A stretch of 64,000 nt of DNA from Podaxis mareebaensis (GCA_018524725.1 JAEUWP010000511.1:1-64000); one strand, 5' to 3'; shown: positions 34,264 to 46,945, numbered from the stretch's first letter. The notes: a model not told the origin generated them from the sequence alone. Numbers and translations are program-made.

Positions 34264-37200
34264 TTACCACCCGTACTAAGTTCTCTCTAAGGCCTGTATT
34301 AGAAGCTATAAGTGTAAGATAGTTCTACATGAAAGGTGGCGAATACCCTTCAGGACGATGCTTAGTTTCTCAGAAGTCCTTTGTTCCCAGATCAGACCTT
34401 TATGGCTGTCTCGGACTTATGGCGGATTGACAACCCGCTTAAAGTTGCGACTCAGTGAAGCACCTCGACAGTCCGCCGGTAGAAAGACGCCTCTATTTCG
34501 GCCCACCCGTATCGAACACACCGCACATATTCCATTCAAGTTATCACACCCTTACAGATATCTATCACTTATTCACGACGTCATTGACGATGTGATGACA
34601 TGCAATCCAGAAATAGAGCATATACAGTTGTCTGCCTCATCTGGACATCGTTTGACTCCAGCGTCTGAGCCCATGCTTCAGTATATAAAGTTCTGAGGTT
34701 GAGCAGAGGTTGAGCTTCTATCCTGTTTCCTCTTCTCTTCAGCCTGTTTTGCCCTCGGTGACTTCGTTGACATGGCCTAAGTCGGACCAAAGCTGCGCTT
34801 GTGGAAAGTGAGAACGTATGTCGCCAGAGTCGCAATACATGTGGCCTCTGGCTTTGAGGAACTTAGTAGGGTTGGAGCAACGTGAACGCCAAATATTTCT
34901 TCAGTTCGACTTACCCACCACTTGCATACATTCTATTTCTACACCCCTTCGTGCGAGGTTCAACTGACCTTCATAGGAATCCTGGACGCCATTACTGGAC
35001 CTAACACCTCAAAGCCTCACGCAGACAAGATCCATATCTAACTGATTTCCCAGTGTTATTTTCAGTGCCACCTTTCATGTAAACATGACCGAGAGCTTGG
35101 TTGGTCTGCCAACCCAACTCAAACCACAAAACCTCTCCCTAATGTTTATCCCTCTTTCTAGCGAACTTCAAATCCATAAATTGAAGTATTTATAGCTCTC
35201 TTAAAGTGAGGGCAGACAACCTGAAGAATAACAATCCGTCAAATTCGATGCAGCGATAATCCGGGGGGAAAAAGTTAAAATACGCCGAAAATCGCAGACC
35301 CGACAAGGGAACACTGGACCCAGTGCAGTGGGGAAAATGCCACGCCGGTTTTCTCTCCTTAGGGGATCATCAATCGTTGTCAAGAGATAGATCAAACCGC
35401 GGAGAATGCTTAGGTGGTGGAAGTCGGAAACATAGAGGTGAGCACACCTCTGAGCCGTTATGACTATTTTGGATTACTAATTCGGTCAACTTTGTAGTTA
35501 TCAATGTCACCACATCCCTGGTGGCCAATGCTGTCGATGCGCATGTCAAATCATGATGACACGCGTGGACCTAGGTAAGCTGCTTAGTGAGGTGAGAGGA
35601 CATAAAACGGTTTTCGAGGAGTTTGGAAGGCCCACTTGGAGGAATACTACCCGTCGAGGTCCCAAGGATACGGACTAATAGTACATGTGGAGCTAGGGCT
35701 GGAAGACATTGGTACTTAACCCTGTTTGTATAGGTTAGCTGGCCAGGTGCCAAGCAATTTAAGTATCCACTTCAGACGGGGTTCCGATGTGGAGATGTAC
35801 GAAGGGGAATAAAAGCCAGAAGCTAACCATGATACCCGTGACGAATCCTACAGCTTCTCTTCTCATTTTCCATAAGCCCCCATACGCGTATCGCCCGAAC
35901 AGAACAGCGAAAAACGGACAGAACATACAGTAGATGACGCCTCAACATGACGTGCAGGGAAAGGATCATCTTTACACACTCAATGATGGTTTCCAGTTTT
36001 ACGCTGAATGACATTCTGCCCATTTTCCCCATACAGCAAGATTGAAGGTGCGTATTACCGAGAGTTCGTCAGGTACTTTACTACGCATTCGCAACATCCT
36101 CTGACCTCAGTATGTGTCATTTCCTTCGCTCCAAGCTAGTGTTTTGGCTGACATTTTTGTGGCTTATCGCCTGCGCATCTCAGGTAGCTTAGCCTGTGTC
36201 TAGCCCACCTTGGTTAGGCAACAATATCACCCTCGTTTACGTCGAACGGCACTTACTACCGTTATGCATGTACTGAAGTCCTTTCCCGTCGAAGGTTCCA
36301 AAGGTTGGTTCTGTGGCGGCCCTTACTTAGCAATCTATTAGGTGGCGGACAGCCTTCACGTTTGCAATTACCTATAGCAACGACAATTCAGCGACGGGTA
36401 TGTTTCTTATTGCTTTCCTACTATATACCCGGACCATGAACTCGACGATGGATTCCGCAGGTAAACGTGAGTAGAATGGTCTCCTTTGCGTAGCCCCTCA
36501 TGGGATTCATCAAGATTGGATGCTGGTATGCTTGCGATTTTCTCGGACCACTGGCGTCTCATTGACACCTCAACCTGGTAACGACCTAAACTCGCTATGG
36601 GATAGTAGTGGCGTCAATTTACTTGGCGTAAGTTCTGGCTTCAAGCTCCCGAATCTGCTGGGTCGAAGGCCTGGTATTCCATAGGGTCATCTGAACTTGT
36701 TTTGCGTTGTGTCTTCTCTGGTTGTGCGAAATGCCACTTCTTTTTGCGTCTGGTTGTCACTTCCTCGTTTGTGCTGTCAATCAGCTGGGTATCTGTATAA
36801 CTCGCTCGTTGTTAGTGGGAGGTACATACCACTCAGTCGGCTTACCAAGGAGCTATTTTACTTAAATTCTGTTGCGTGGTTTTACTTCGGGCATCGTCGA
36901 TACTCTCTCGACCCATAGTCCTCAGCCCCCAGATTGGGCGTTGGGTGAATTATCCTTATGGATGCCGGTTAAACTGCGAGGTAAATAAGAATCATAGAAA
37001 TTGTCGATACTCCAGGAAGTTAAAAGCCACTCGAGGGGCCCATTAAACGGGAACTGGATGTATTTTTACGAGGACGTAGCCATGGATGGCGGCATCCTTA
37101 AGAGAGTGTATATGCAACCGAGTTTTCAGTGAGAACTGAGTTGAAGCTGGTTTAGCTCCACATCGGAATCTCGCTGAAAATCTATAGCATATACGAATTT

Positions 37201-38450
37201 GGCAAGAGCCCGTTTCAACGATTTGGCAAATTACTGAGAGTTGATATTGTCGCACGGGATTGTTCTTGACAGTATTAAGAGCGCCGATACAAGTATCTTG
37301 ACCAGTTGTCCCCTCATCCATTGCACGTTTCTGGGTTGAGCCAAGCAGCGAATCTGAGGGGAATACGATTTTCCTGGTGGAGGGCGTTGGGAGTTGGAAC
37401 TCAGGGGTCAGCTCAGTGCCACAGGATTAATAAGGTTTAGTAAAGAGCAGCCTCTAACGACCTTTTAAGCTATTCAACGCCATCGCTGACCACAGGACCC
37501 GGCTATATATGTCTATGAAGTTGTTTACGTGAAGTGGAAGGGCCGTTCAAAGGTGTAGTTAATTAAATGCGCTGATGAGTAACCTCCTCCCCGTGCGCTT
37601 TGATCTGCTACAGCCTGGCCACAGTCCGCTATTAATGCTCAGTCGAGACAACCCTATTGGCTTTTCATCCCCATAACATGGCTGCACCGGTGTGTACACG
37701 TGCAGAAGCTGAGGAGAACAGAGCAGCCCTAGTGTCCGCCAGGGTCCAGGACAGTGGAGTCCTGTCATAAGGATACAATTTAGGTACAATTTGTTCCCTC
37801 GGCCGAATCTCACATGTTAAGTCGCACGCATGATGCCCTGTGTCTGATGCGTTGAAAAGGAACTGTTCATTAAGCACCGGAACGCTGGCGATGCCACGTC
37901 GTGGTTGTTGATTCTTAAGCATCGCACGCTCACCAGAAGCTCTTCGTGAAGCAGCCGGAACAACTGCGTCTCTGTAAATCCATCAAATTCCGAATCAAGT
38001 ACCCGTCGAACCTTCGCCATACAGGGCATGCAACGTAGCCGGGTCTGTGGCCTGTTCAAAGCCCTGCCTCGGTATCTCCCCAAGTCCTGAGCATTCGCCT
38101 GGTGGGGAAAGACACAAACATACCTTTTAGCTTCATGACATGCTGCTTTATTATATGATGGCTTGGCATTAGGGCTGCAGTACCTTACTGGGTTACCCTC
38201 CGCAAGGTTGTATTACTTACCAACCTATTTCAATCTTGACTTACATATGGGCTAGCCTCCACCGGGCAAAAATCAATGGGCATAGCTAATACCCCCTCGT
38301 GGCTTCTGAAATTGGGGAACGGCGCAGAGTGGATGGCAACCGATATATAACTAACGGGACCCACCAAACACGTTTGGCTCTTCCACGACCTTCCTTCCCC
38401 AAATCTTCCCCTTCGACTTATTTCTGGTCTCCTTGCCGTGCTGGGGCATC
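34264..38450. other. Gene-poor region containing a decayed AsaB-like copy
   Basis: Besides the pseudogene near 35.9-36.45 kb I find no gene. Open frames at 34358-34696 (+) and around 37559-38083 (-) lack recognisable motifs and neighbouring exons. tatataa at 38344-38350 probably serves P450 copy 5, about 100 nt before its ATG. Confidence 0.4.
35939..36450 (+). pseudogene. Degenerate AsaB/CmcJ-like gene copy
   Basis: Fragments align in order with the intact gene at 33311-34263. VQGKDHLYTLNDGFQFYAE (about 35953-36009) matches RGKEHLYTLDNAGFQFYTR. KIEGAYYRE matches KVLAEYYPE. DNA around 36290-36330 (cgaaggttccaaaggttggttctgtggcggccc) matches the segment encoding RRRFQIINLWRPI. DNA near 36366-36440 (caattacctatagcaacga...tatacccggaccatga) matches the segment encoding CDYRSVD...VYPDRE. 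Frames are broken by stops and indels throughout and the 5' and 3' ends are lost. This is an old duplicate, clearly not functional. Confidence 0.75.
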
Positions 38451-40673
38451 ATGGATACGAGTTTTTCGGGGAGACTGGCCCCTCTTGGTGTGGCCCTTTG
38501 TTCTCTTTACTTCCTTTTCTTGTGGAACCAGACGTGGCGATGGAAGGCGAAAAACCCAAAAGGCCTGCCGACCCCGCCTGGACCGAAAGGCCTTCCTTTG
38601 CTCGGGAGTTTGCTGGAGATGCCAATGATGCCAATGACCAGGCCTTGGGAAGTGTATAATCAGTGGTCAAAGAAATATGGTACGTCTGCTGAATTTGTGT
38701 CCCGCAATTTTCACTGAGCGCTTATGGATCGTTGACGTAGGTAGCGACATGGTGTACTTCAGGGTGTTGAACAAGAACTTCTTGGTGCTCAATTCTCTCC
38801 GGGTCGTGCAAGATCTTCTCGTGAAGCGCTCAGACAGGTATTCTGATCGTCCAAGACTCCCAATGATATGTGAAGTGTGCGTGCCCTCTTCTCCCGTCGC
38901 TTCTTCACTAATCATCAGCTGCCCTTGTTCTCAGAATGGACTATAGTTGGGCGCTCGGGTTTATGGGGTACGGAGACAAATGGCGTGATCACAGAAAAGC
39001 CCTCATGAAGCACTTCAACCACACTGCAGTCCAAAAATATCATAACATTCAACTCCGTGAAGCTCGTGCATTCCTTCTGCGGATGCTCCAGCCTGGTGCC
39101 TCCACAAAACTTACAGCAAATATCCGACAGTAAGAATTTATTGCCTAATACGGTCTGATATCCCTGACGACGTTTCACCTCCGATAGAACGTTCGCAGCG
39201 CTGATCTTGGACGCCTCATATGGTATTCGTGTCTCTGAGTCGAACGACCCTTACGTCGAAGTTGCCGAGAAGGCGATGGACGGATTAAACGAAGCAGCTG
39301 TTCCTGGGGCGTTTTTGGTTGATGTGATCCCTTTGCTCAAGTACGTGCCAAAGTGGTTCCCTGGGGCCGGTTGGAAGCGGAAGGCGGAGGAATGGAATGC
39401 GCTGAGGACTATCTTCTTGCAAAAGCCATTTGAAGAAGTCAAGGCTCGGATGGTATGTTTTCACTTGTGGGTGCCGCTTGATGTGAATGTTGACGTGGTC
39501 GCATTATACAATTGTATTGGCATTTCGGCCGTTAGGAAAGGGGTAATGCGAAAGAGTCGATCGCGTCCGAGCTGTTAGCAGATCTGCCGCCTGAAGGGGA
39601 TGAGAGGAGGAAGGTGAAGGAGGAGATTGCACGGAATGTACCAGCGGTCGCGTATCTCGGTGAGTTAGCCTTGTTTTTATCCTTTGCCTGCTAATCAAAA
39701 GCGACCGTTAACCTCATTAGGTGGTTCCGATACGGTTAGTCCTTCGCACCTGTCATCATCATCCATGGGTCTGATATGAAGAGTTTCTATGCCTATACAG
39801 ATCGTTTCTGCCCTTCAGTCCTTCTTCGTCGCCATGTGTCTGCATCCTGAAGTCCAGCGAAAGGCCCAAAAGGAACTGGACGGACTTATCTCGACAACAC
39901 ACACACTGCCCACCTTCAATGATCGTCCGCGACTGCACTACATCAATGCGATTGTAGAAGAATGTTTTCGCTGGCAAATTATTGCGCCGCTCGGTGACAT
40001 TCTATCTTCATTCTTTGTAATGTCGCATAACTAAAGGGCTTGTGATCAGGTGTTCCTCATGTTTTGACAGAAGACGATGAATACGAAGGGTACTTCATCC
40101 CGAAAGGCACTCTGGTAATGGGCAATGCTTGGTATGCCTCCTTGACTTCTATGGTCCACTGGATATGATGATAACCACCCATATGGCTCAAGGTCGATTC
40201 TTCATAACCCCCAAATCGTTTCGGATCCTTCGAGTTTCATGCCCGAACGATACTTGAAAGACGATAAATTTGATCGAAACGCATCTCTGGGTGTTTCTCT
40301 TGCCTCGTTTGGCTTTGGTCGGAGGTGCGTATACTGCTATACTTCTCTATCATTGGTGGTACCCATACACGATCCCAGAATATGTCCTGGGCAAGAGTTC
40401 AGTAAGGATGCATTGTTCAGCATCATTGCATCTACGCTCTCCGTATATGATATCAAACATAAGAGAGATGAATATGGACGTGAGGTGCCAATAACTGATG
40501 ACGTTGTCTCTGGTTTCGTTTCGTGAGTGTTCTCATTGACTTCATTGCTTTTGTTATATCCAGTGTGCTGATGAGCTGCGCTTTATAGACACCCGGTTCC
40601 ATTTGAATGCACTCTTACCGTGCGTTCGAATGAGATGGAGCAACTGATTTACAACTCAGTTCAGATTGAGTAG
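38451..40673 (+). CDS. Cytochrome P450, dispersed copy 5
   Basis: Microsomal P450 of the same broad family as the 7-19 kb array but clearly diverged. Exons: 38451-38679, 38741-38876, 38935-39129, 39188-39452, 39536-39659, 39721-39734, 39801-39993, 40050-40131, 40193-40324, 40379-40522 and 40589-40673, giving 532 aa. The array's exon lengths recur (265, 124, 14, 82, 85), showing common descent. An extra intron of 54 nt splits the haem loop between FGFGRR and ICPGQEF (Cys459). Other motifs: a membrane anchor at about residues 10-27, PTPPGPKGLPLLGS, I-helix GGSDT (Ala replaced by Ser), ECFRW as ExxR, and PERY. It has longer loops than the array members. Probably functional; substrate unknown. 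Confidence 0.9.
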
Positions 40674-41606
40674 GGGTTTCTTGTCTTTGATTGTGACGGT
40701 CCTTCTTTATTTTTTTTTGTTCCGCTTTCTCGGGGTTTGTGTGTAAATTTATGATTTATCGCTCTCTGCTATTGCTGTCGTTCCTTACTCCGCATGCTAT
40801 ACTATAGGTAGCCAGTTCGACCTTGACTCTGCGTTTGAACGTTCACAGAATAAATAGTATCGATTTCCTCTTCTTCCCGTCTCCCTGATTCGGCCTCCTT
40901 TCTCGCTTTCGGGTCTGGCTTTACGGGCTCGGATCCATCTTCATCACTTCGAGCCCGAAGGTCGCAAGTTTTGATGTGGAAGGTGAGGTGAAGGTGTCCA
41001 CTGGGTAGTGGATGTAACTATTTGTTACTTGGACGTCTTGTGTATCCTTCGTGTTTCCACCTTCGAATTTGAAGGGCCAGCGGCCTTCGCTATTTAGTTA
41101 CTCTATTGTAATACAAACCGAAGTTGGTCAATTACTTACATACAGAAATACAAGCAACAATTAATTAATCCTGGGGTGCACAGTTTCGGCAACCTGCCCT
41201 CCTACCATGTCTCACCATATACTACCGGAAGACTAGGATGCTCCGCGACCGCAATCTGAGCCCCAGCTCAAGCCACCATGGTAGCTTTTGTTGCCTGGAG
41301 CTGAAGTCGGCTCCGGTTTGAGGCTTGCAGTTGGGACCCTTAGGGGTTGCGTTATTTCCATCAACCGTCGACCACAACCGTGAACGTAATGAATACATTT
41401 TACCTCTTTCACCGTGCCCAGGCTCAAAAAAGCCTCTTCTGTGGTCCGAGAATTCAGGTCAGCAATCCACAGCTGCTTCAGGGGCCGGTTTTTGCAGGTG
41501 TATAAAGACTAGCAGGCATGTTAGCTCTTTCTGCATTCTTTTCTTCCTCGCCTAACTTGCTCTCTATAACTCAATCGTCCTCTCGACTCCCTACATTCCT
41601 TTGACA
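40674..41606. other. Intergenic, promoter of secreted-protein gene 1
   Basis: No gene is seen. tataaaga at 41501-41508 lies 106 nt before the ATG at 41607, followed by a pyrimidine-rich leader (ctctataactcaatcgtcctctcgactccc) typical of highly expressed fungal genes. Confidence 0.5.
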
Positions 41607-42615
41607 ATGCGCTCCTTTGCCTCCCTTGCTGCTTTCGCATCTATCGCATTCGCGGCGGTTGCATCCGCTCTGCCTACTATCGCCTTGCCTGGTGGTGCTT
41701 CCGCCGTTGGTAACGGCATTAGCCTTTTGAACAGGGTGTGTAGTCTCTCTCGTTGCTAGCTGAGTCTAGGGCTTGACCTTCCGATGTAGGATGTTGTAGA
41801 GATCGAAGGGACTGTCGAAGATGTCAAGAACAACTTCGGTGCCCTCAATGGCGCAACGATTCCTGTCGCGAACGCCCATGCGAACCAAGCCCGTGGTGTT
41901 CCTGCTCTCCCCCTCAATGGCGGTGTTCCTGGCCTTGACGTTGCTTCTGGTGCTCTTGCACCTGTTGCTGGTGTGGCTGGAGGTGCCCTCCGTCGCGCCG
42001 AGGTCCGTGCTCTTGGAGACATTATCGTCGACCTCAACGGCAAAATTCAACCCCTTTGCCACGATTTGAGTAAGTTTCGTGAATCCTCTCCAAGAGGATA
42101 GTATTCATTTTGCTTTAGGTGCCGCCGTCTCCACATCTGTTTCTGCTTCCGCTGCTCTGGATGTCTCTATGCCCATCCTCGAGGAAATCAAGGTCTGCCT
42201 CGTCGATGCCAAGGCGGAGATTGAAGCTCTTGTCAATGCGCACCTTGACGGTGCTGTTGCCCTTTCTCTTCAGGGCAAGGCTCTCACTGTCCGTGCTCTT
42301 GCTGACATCTATGCTCAGCTTTCTGTCGTATGTCTGATTCCCTGATCATTGTCTTTCTCTCATTCACCCGATTTTTAGGCTGTTGTTGTCGCCATTGGCC
42401 TTGTTATCAAGGCTTGTGCTGCTGTGAAGACTGACATCCTTGTCCAGTTGGTTGTTGACATCAGCCTTGCTCTTGCTGCTTGCATTACCCTTGGTGCTCA
42501 GGTTGCTGTTGACCTCATTGTCGAGCTCAAACCCCTCATTCAATGCGTCGTCACTATTATTTTCGACCTCCACTTGCAGGCCCTCATCCAGGTCTTTGGT
42601 CTTGTTCAAGCTTAG
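41607..42615 (+). CDS. Secreted alanine/valine-rich protein of unknown function, copy 1
   Basis: Exons 41607-41735, 41790-42069, 42119-42327 and 42379-42615 give 284 aa. The N-terminus MRSFASLAAFASIAFAAVAS is a clear signal peptide, cut probably after ASALP or before it. A variable Gly/Ala/Pro-rich segment follows, ending in LRRAE, a possible Kex2-like site. From about residue 130 the chain is hydrophobic and helical: DLNGKIQPLCHDL, AALDVSMPILEEIKVCLVDA, VAVVVAIGLVIKACAAV, ISLALAACITLGAQVAVDLI. Cysteines recur about once per helix. The neighbour at 44185-45117 has the same exon plan and helix order, so the two arose by duplication. I do not recognise the family. The TATA box and leader suggest strong or regulated expression. 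It could coat surfaces or bind membranes, but this is only inference from composition. Confidence 0.82.
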
Positions 42616-44184
42616 ATAGCTATGTCATCCTTAGGCTCACGAGCATGATATAATGTTAATTGCTATATTCAGTTGACGCATTCTATTCGGATAAATTTAG
42701 TACTCCGAAGCCTTGAACAGATCAGTGCGGGTCTGATTGGCATGATGTGTTTTGAGGAAATTTTGTTACGGTGATCTTCAGGAAGTTGTTGAGCCTGGTG
42801 AGAGAATATTCTGGTAACTGGTTGAAGGCTTAACCCACAGGATCCTTGGTTACTGATCTACATGACAAAAATTGTTGACATTTGTAGGTCTGTTTAGCTA
42901 TTCCCTATTCCCTATGTTGAGTCAGAGGGTGGGAGAGATGGTTGGAGGGTTACTTTGGTAGGGATGTGGAATCTCGGACAGTCAAAAGACCAAGCAAAAC
43001 AAGGCTAACACCTACTGGTAATGGAATGTGCACACTTCGTATGGAAAAGCCACTATGAAAGAGTAATCCAACACAATAGCAATAAATCCATGGAGAATGC
43101 TCAACAGGGAAGATGGACAAAAGATCCTGGAACGAGTGGTTGGAGTCCTACACGCCAGTGAAGGGAGTGCATAAAACATTTCTCCAGGGGACGGAGATCA
43201 TCATGAAAAAAAAAAACTGCGTCTCTTCACACCGCTGACCAAAGAAGATGACTTGAGTACGTGTTGCAAAAGGGGCTGGTCCGAGGTCAATGCGAAAGAG
43301 ACTAAACCTTTGGGGGACAGGTCTGAACCGGCTTAGGAATATTCTCACGTCTTGTTGCGCATCGTGGCAAACATTCTTCGTCATCTGTTGTCCGTCAGCC
43401 CGAACCCCCGAGGTGATCCTGAATGCCTTGCTTCGCCTTTGCCATCCCTAGTCTAGTTTGCTCACGAGAATCTTGCGAGAACCGCATCCGGGACCAGCCT
43501 AATCCCACCTCTCGATCCTCCAGTGTCCGTTTCCAACTAGTCTGATCATTGGACTTTAGTGGCATCCCTCTTGTCGTCCAGTGCTTAGTCTTCAAAACCC
43601 CAACCATCAAAGGATCGGACACACAAAGTGAGATGTAATTTAGCCCTTCCATCACCGTATCAAGGCCCAACCAGGGTACACTGCGGTCGCCGAATCGCTA
43701 CCGAACCTCGTTGTGAACACCCTCTAGTGCAGTTCAACTTACTGTATCTCGTCCTGGCGCATTCGTCTTGCTCATGATCTGCCAAACATTGTGGAAGCTT
43801 AGACCTCGAAGCTCATTGCATTGGGTATCCTTTTAACGTTGACCACCTATGGAAGCCCTTGTAGCACCACATCGAACGCTCCTGGAAGGGTTGAGACGGC
43901 TCCATCATATATTCGGAATTAAGGCTCAAGCATCTGCCTATCCCCTCCCATCCCTAATACCTTTTACACCAGTCTTGGCGTTTTATGGGACCTGGTCTTT
44001 TCCTCCTTGGGAATCGCGATTGATAGTATGCTCGGAAGCACTTGTGGGAAATCAACACGCACTCCCAAGATCGGACTTTTACAGGTATAAAAGCTATAGC
44101 TCACCCAGCATCGGCCTTCATTGGTCTTTTGCCGTACCCTCTCCTACTTCCCGTTGAACTAGACTCCCTCACATTCCTTTAACA
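42616..44184. other. Intergenic between the two secreted-protein genes
   Basis: No gene is seen. tataaaag at 44086-44093 lies 99 nt before the ATG at 44185, with a similar pyrimidine-rich leader (ttgaactagactccctcacattcc) to that of copy 1. A run of ten or more A lies at about 43206. Confidence 0.5.
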
Positions 44185-45117
44185 ATGCGCTCCTTTGCTT
44201 CCATCACCACCCTTGCTTCTCTCGCGTTTGCAGCTATTGCATCTGCTCTCCCTCAACCGTTTACTCGCGCCACCGAGGGTGCCGCTGTGACCGACGTCAA
44301 CCAGGCGATCTCTGGTATTCATGCTCGAGGGGTAGGCAACAAAGATCTTTTTTTTTTTTTTTTCCCAAACCATTGAGACCTAATCCTTGTGTAGTATGAT
44401 ATTCCCGCCCCTGCCTACACTGGCAAGATCGACGACCACAAGGGCTGGAAAACCCCTGATTATACCTCTGACATTGCCAATCCCGATGTCGCCGACCCCG
44501 CTGAGCCCCGCGCCCTTCCGGTTATCCTTGTCGACCTAACTGTCAAAATTGAACCCCTTTGCCACCAACTCAGTAAGCGCTCGATACAGCATCCTCCTTC
44601 ATAGCGAGCTTAACGTCTTTATAGGTGGTCTCGTCACTGGTTCCCTCGAGGTTACCGCCATCGTTGACGCCGCCCTGCCCATCCTCACCGAAATCAAGAC
44701 CCTCCTCCTTGGTGCTGTCGCAGAGATTAAGCTCCTGGTCGCCAAACCTATTGAAGGCGTACTCGTCCTTGAGGGCAAGGTCCTCGATGTTCACGCCGTC
44801 GCTGAGCTCTATGCCAAGCTTTGCACCGTAAGCCTTCGTCCCTTGTCTCCATCCCTTCTCTTATGCTGTGTCTCCAGACGGTCATCCTTGCCCTCGGCGT
44901 CGTTGTCAAGGCTGTCGTTTCAGTCAAGGTCAATGTTGTTCTCGGTCTCGTGGCTGAGATCGTCACTGCCCTCACCTCCTGCATTGTGCTTGGTGTCAGG
45001 CTCGCCGCTGGCCTTCTCGTTGAGCTGACCCCCCTTCTCCACGTTGTTGCGCCCGTCGTTGCTCAGCTCAAGATCGGTGGCATTGCTAGTCTGCTGCAGC
45101 TCTTTGTTAAGATTTAG
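44185..45117 (+). CDS. Secreted alanine/valine-rich protein of unknown function, copy 2
   Basis: Exons 44185-44331, 44395-44572, 44625-44827 and 44878-45117 give 255 aa. The signal peptide MRSFASITTLASLAFAAIAS is almost the same as in copy 1, and the four-exon structure with phases 0, 1 and 0 is identical. The helical core is conserved in order: VDLTVKIEPLCHQL, AALPILTEIKTLLLGAVAEI, LYAKLCTTVILALGVVVKAV, TALTSCIVLGVRLAAGLLVE. It lacks two of the cysteines of copy 1 and has a different middle segment with DHKGWKTPDY. Intron 1 carries a T17 tract. Function unknown; tandem duplication with divergence of the non-core segment suggests selection on surface-exposed parts, which is inference. Confidence 0.82.
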
Positions 45118-46192
45118 GATGTTTCTTCGCACTCCTTCATTGCTCTAGAGTTAATCCAATGCAATGCCACTAGTATCTTTGAGGTATATATCTAGTACAA
45201 TGGACTTGATAATGTGTATTTGCACTCAAGGCGTAACGGGGTCGCCGTCAGATGTGCTGGTTCAAATTTTAGCGTCCTTGGCAATTGATGCTGGGTTCTG
45301 TGAGGCTTTTGGCTGCAAATGTGCGCTTTAATTCCGATGTTTCCAGCTTCGCTAAGTCCAACCAACGAAGTCCATAGCTGGCGACCGACTTGACATAGGC
45401 AGAGTCCACATGTACATCGACGTCTTTCTCTTGTCCTCGGCAGATCGAATCCCGGGGGGCTTATAACCACGAAAACGGCCGACGTGTTGCTGACACGAAG
45501 GCTCTGAGCGCCCTATGGGGTTGAGTATATGGCTGATACATCATTTTAAGTCTTCCTCACCCCCTCCCTCGTCGTTGGCCTCGCTGACGGGGTCAAAATG
45601 GCCTACCAGGACCTCAACAACTTCAGACAATGGAACTAGAACCAGGTCGTGCTCGTGGACAATCTGGAGGTGCCATCTTTGCCAACAGCGATGCCCTATA
45701 TATAACTGGCTTCGGACTCGCTCCAGCCCCAGCTGCATCGAGGTTGATTGTCTGTAAGCCCTTTCGATTTTTCTATTTCAACTAGGAACAGAGAGGTGAT
45801 CTAGACGGGATAGTGTTGGTACTTTTGAGAAGAGCATGGCTTGTCGTGGGCGGGCACTGAGGGCTGTCATGTGGGGGGATACAGGGTGCGGGCTCGCTGG
45901 GACCTACAGGCCGGGAACGAAAAACGCATCCCAAAACACAGATAGAACACTACTGGCTCGGAACGATAAGTCGACCAACCACCGATATAATCGACCGCTG
46001 TTAGGAGCGCAAATATTGGAAGGCGCCGCGAACGATGGATTAGGCGAGATGACGGGGGCAAAGATGGTATCATTCAGCAGTAACGGGATCAAGACTTTTT
46101 GGAAGGTGGCTCGGTGGGCGGTACGCCCCATTCAGGCAATCCTTTCGGTCGTTGAATCCGCTTGGGTTCCCAATCCTCCTCCGCCGCGGCGC
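45118..46192. other. Intergenic, one weak minus-strand coding-like segment
   Basis: On the minus strand about 45265-45425 reads KDVDVHVDSAYVKSVASYGL and then RWLDLAKLETSELKR to a stop, with no flanking exon I can join. The plus-strand frame 45836-46300 is antisense to COX16 and its flank and lacks motifs, so it is not called. Confidence 0.3.
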
Positions 46193-46550
46193 TTAACCGC
46201 TAGATACAAGGCACTTCAGTTGGCCATCTTCCGCGAATTCGGAAAAGAAACGCACGAAATATTCCTCCCGGATATCGAATCTCTTCCGGTTCTTATCTAA
46301 CCTCAGCTCCTGTTCCTTAGTAACCTGGTTCAGGCAATTCATGAGAAACTTCAGGCTCGGAGAACGAGTCCAAACCGCATACCTGCTTGACCTTTTGATC
46401 ATGTAAGTCATACCTCGTTTGAGTGAACGTCGTCAGGCCATACGACGCGGCGACCATAAGCAAGACGAAGGGGACGCCGAAAAGCGCAGGATTCTTCTTC
46501 ACGGCCCTATTGATTCTGGAAGTGTTCAACGGACGGGACGTGAAAGGCAT
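46193..46550 (-). CDS. COX16: Cytochrome c oxidase assembly protein COX16
   Basis: COX16 is a small mitochondrial inner-membrane protein needed to assemble cytochrome c oxidase, linked in studied species to the Cox1/Cox2 copper modules. Two exons, 46550-46383 and 46324-46193, give 99 aa (relatives are about 105-120). A short basic N-terminus is followed by KKNPALFGVPFVLLMVAASY, one transmembrane segment (about residues 21-42). The family motif then reads TRYDLHDQKVKQ and, after the intron, KEQELRLDKNRKRFDIREEYF. The 58-nt intron falls right after KVKQ. The start is fixed by the first ATG in frame with the basic stretch. The residues after the EEYF motif (VRFFSEFAEDGQLKC and on) are less conserved-looking. 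Confidence 0.92.
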
Positions 46551-46945
46551 CTGAGGCTCAATGTGTCAGTGGACATGGTCGGACGCTGCAGAGCTCTGTT
46601 TGCCGTTTTGGTCGAGTATCCGGATATAGCCGGGCATGTCGGATAAGGTAGTACTTGACTCAGTCAAGGACAGAGGCAAGTAGTATATTATACACGCATC
46701 TAGGCGAAAACTGTACACAAATAAATACAGAGAAGTAGACAGATAAATATTCATCGACTGTGGTCATCAGGTGTCTGTTCTAGCCTGGTAATGGTATAAG
46801 ATAATAGTACAAGATATCGTAGATAACTCATTATAGTCATAAACTCATACAACACCAGAGTGTCCAGTTCCCCCTCAAACTTGCTCTAGCGTAACTACGA
46901 TCCGCCACGCAGTTAACAGTAGGATGGAGGCGCGAAAAATAATGA
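46551..46945. other. Short intergenic region
   Basis: Lies between the stop of the F-box gene and the ATG of COX16, both on the minus strand. It must hold the COX16 promoter; I see no distinct motif. Confidence 0.4.

Noticed and set aside
45836..46300. 154-codon plus-strand frame
   Set aside because: Partly antisense to COX16 exon 2, no recognisable motif, and no splice neighbours.
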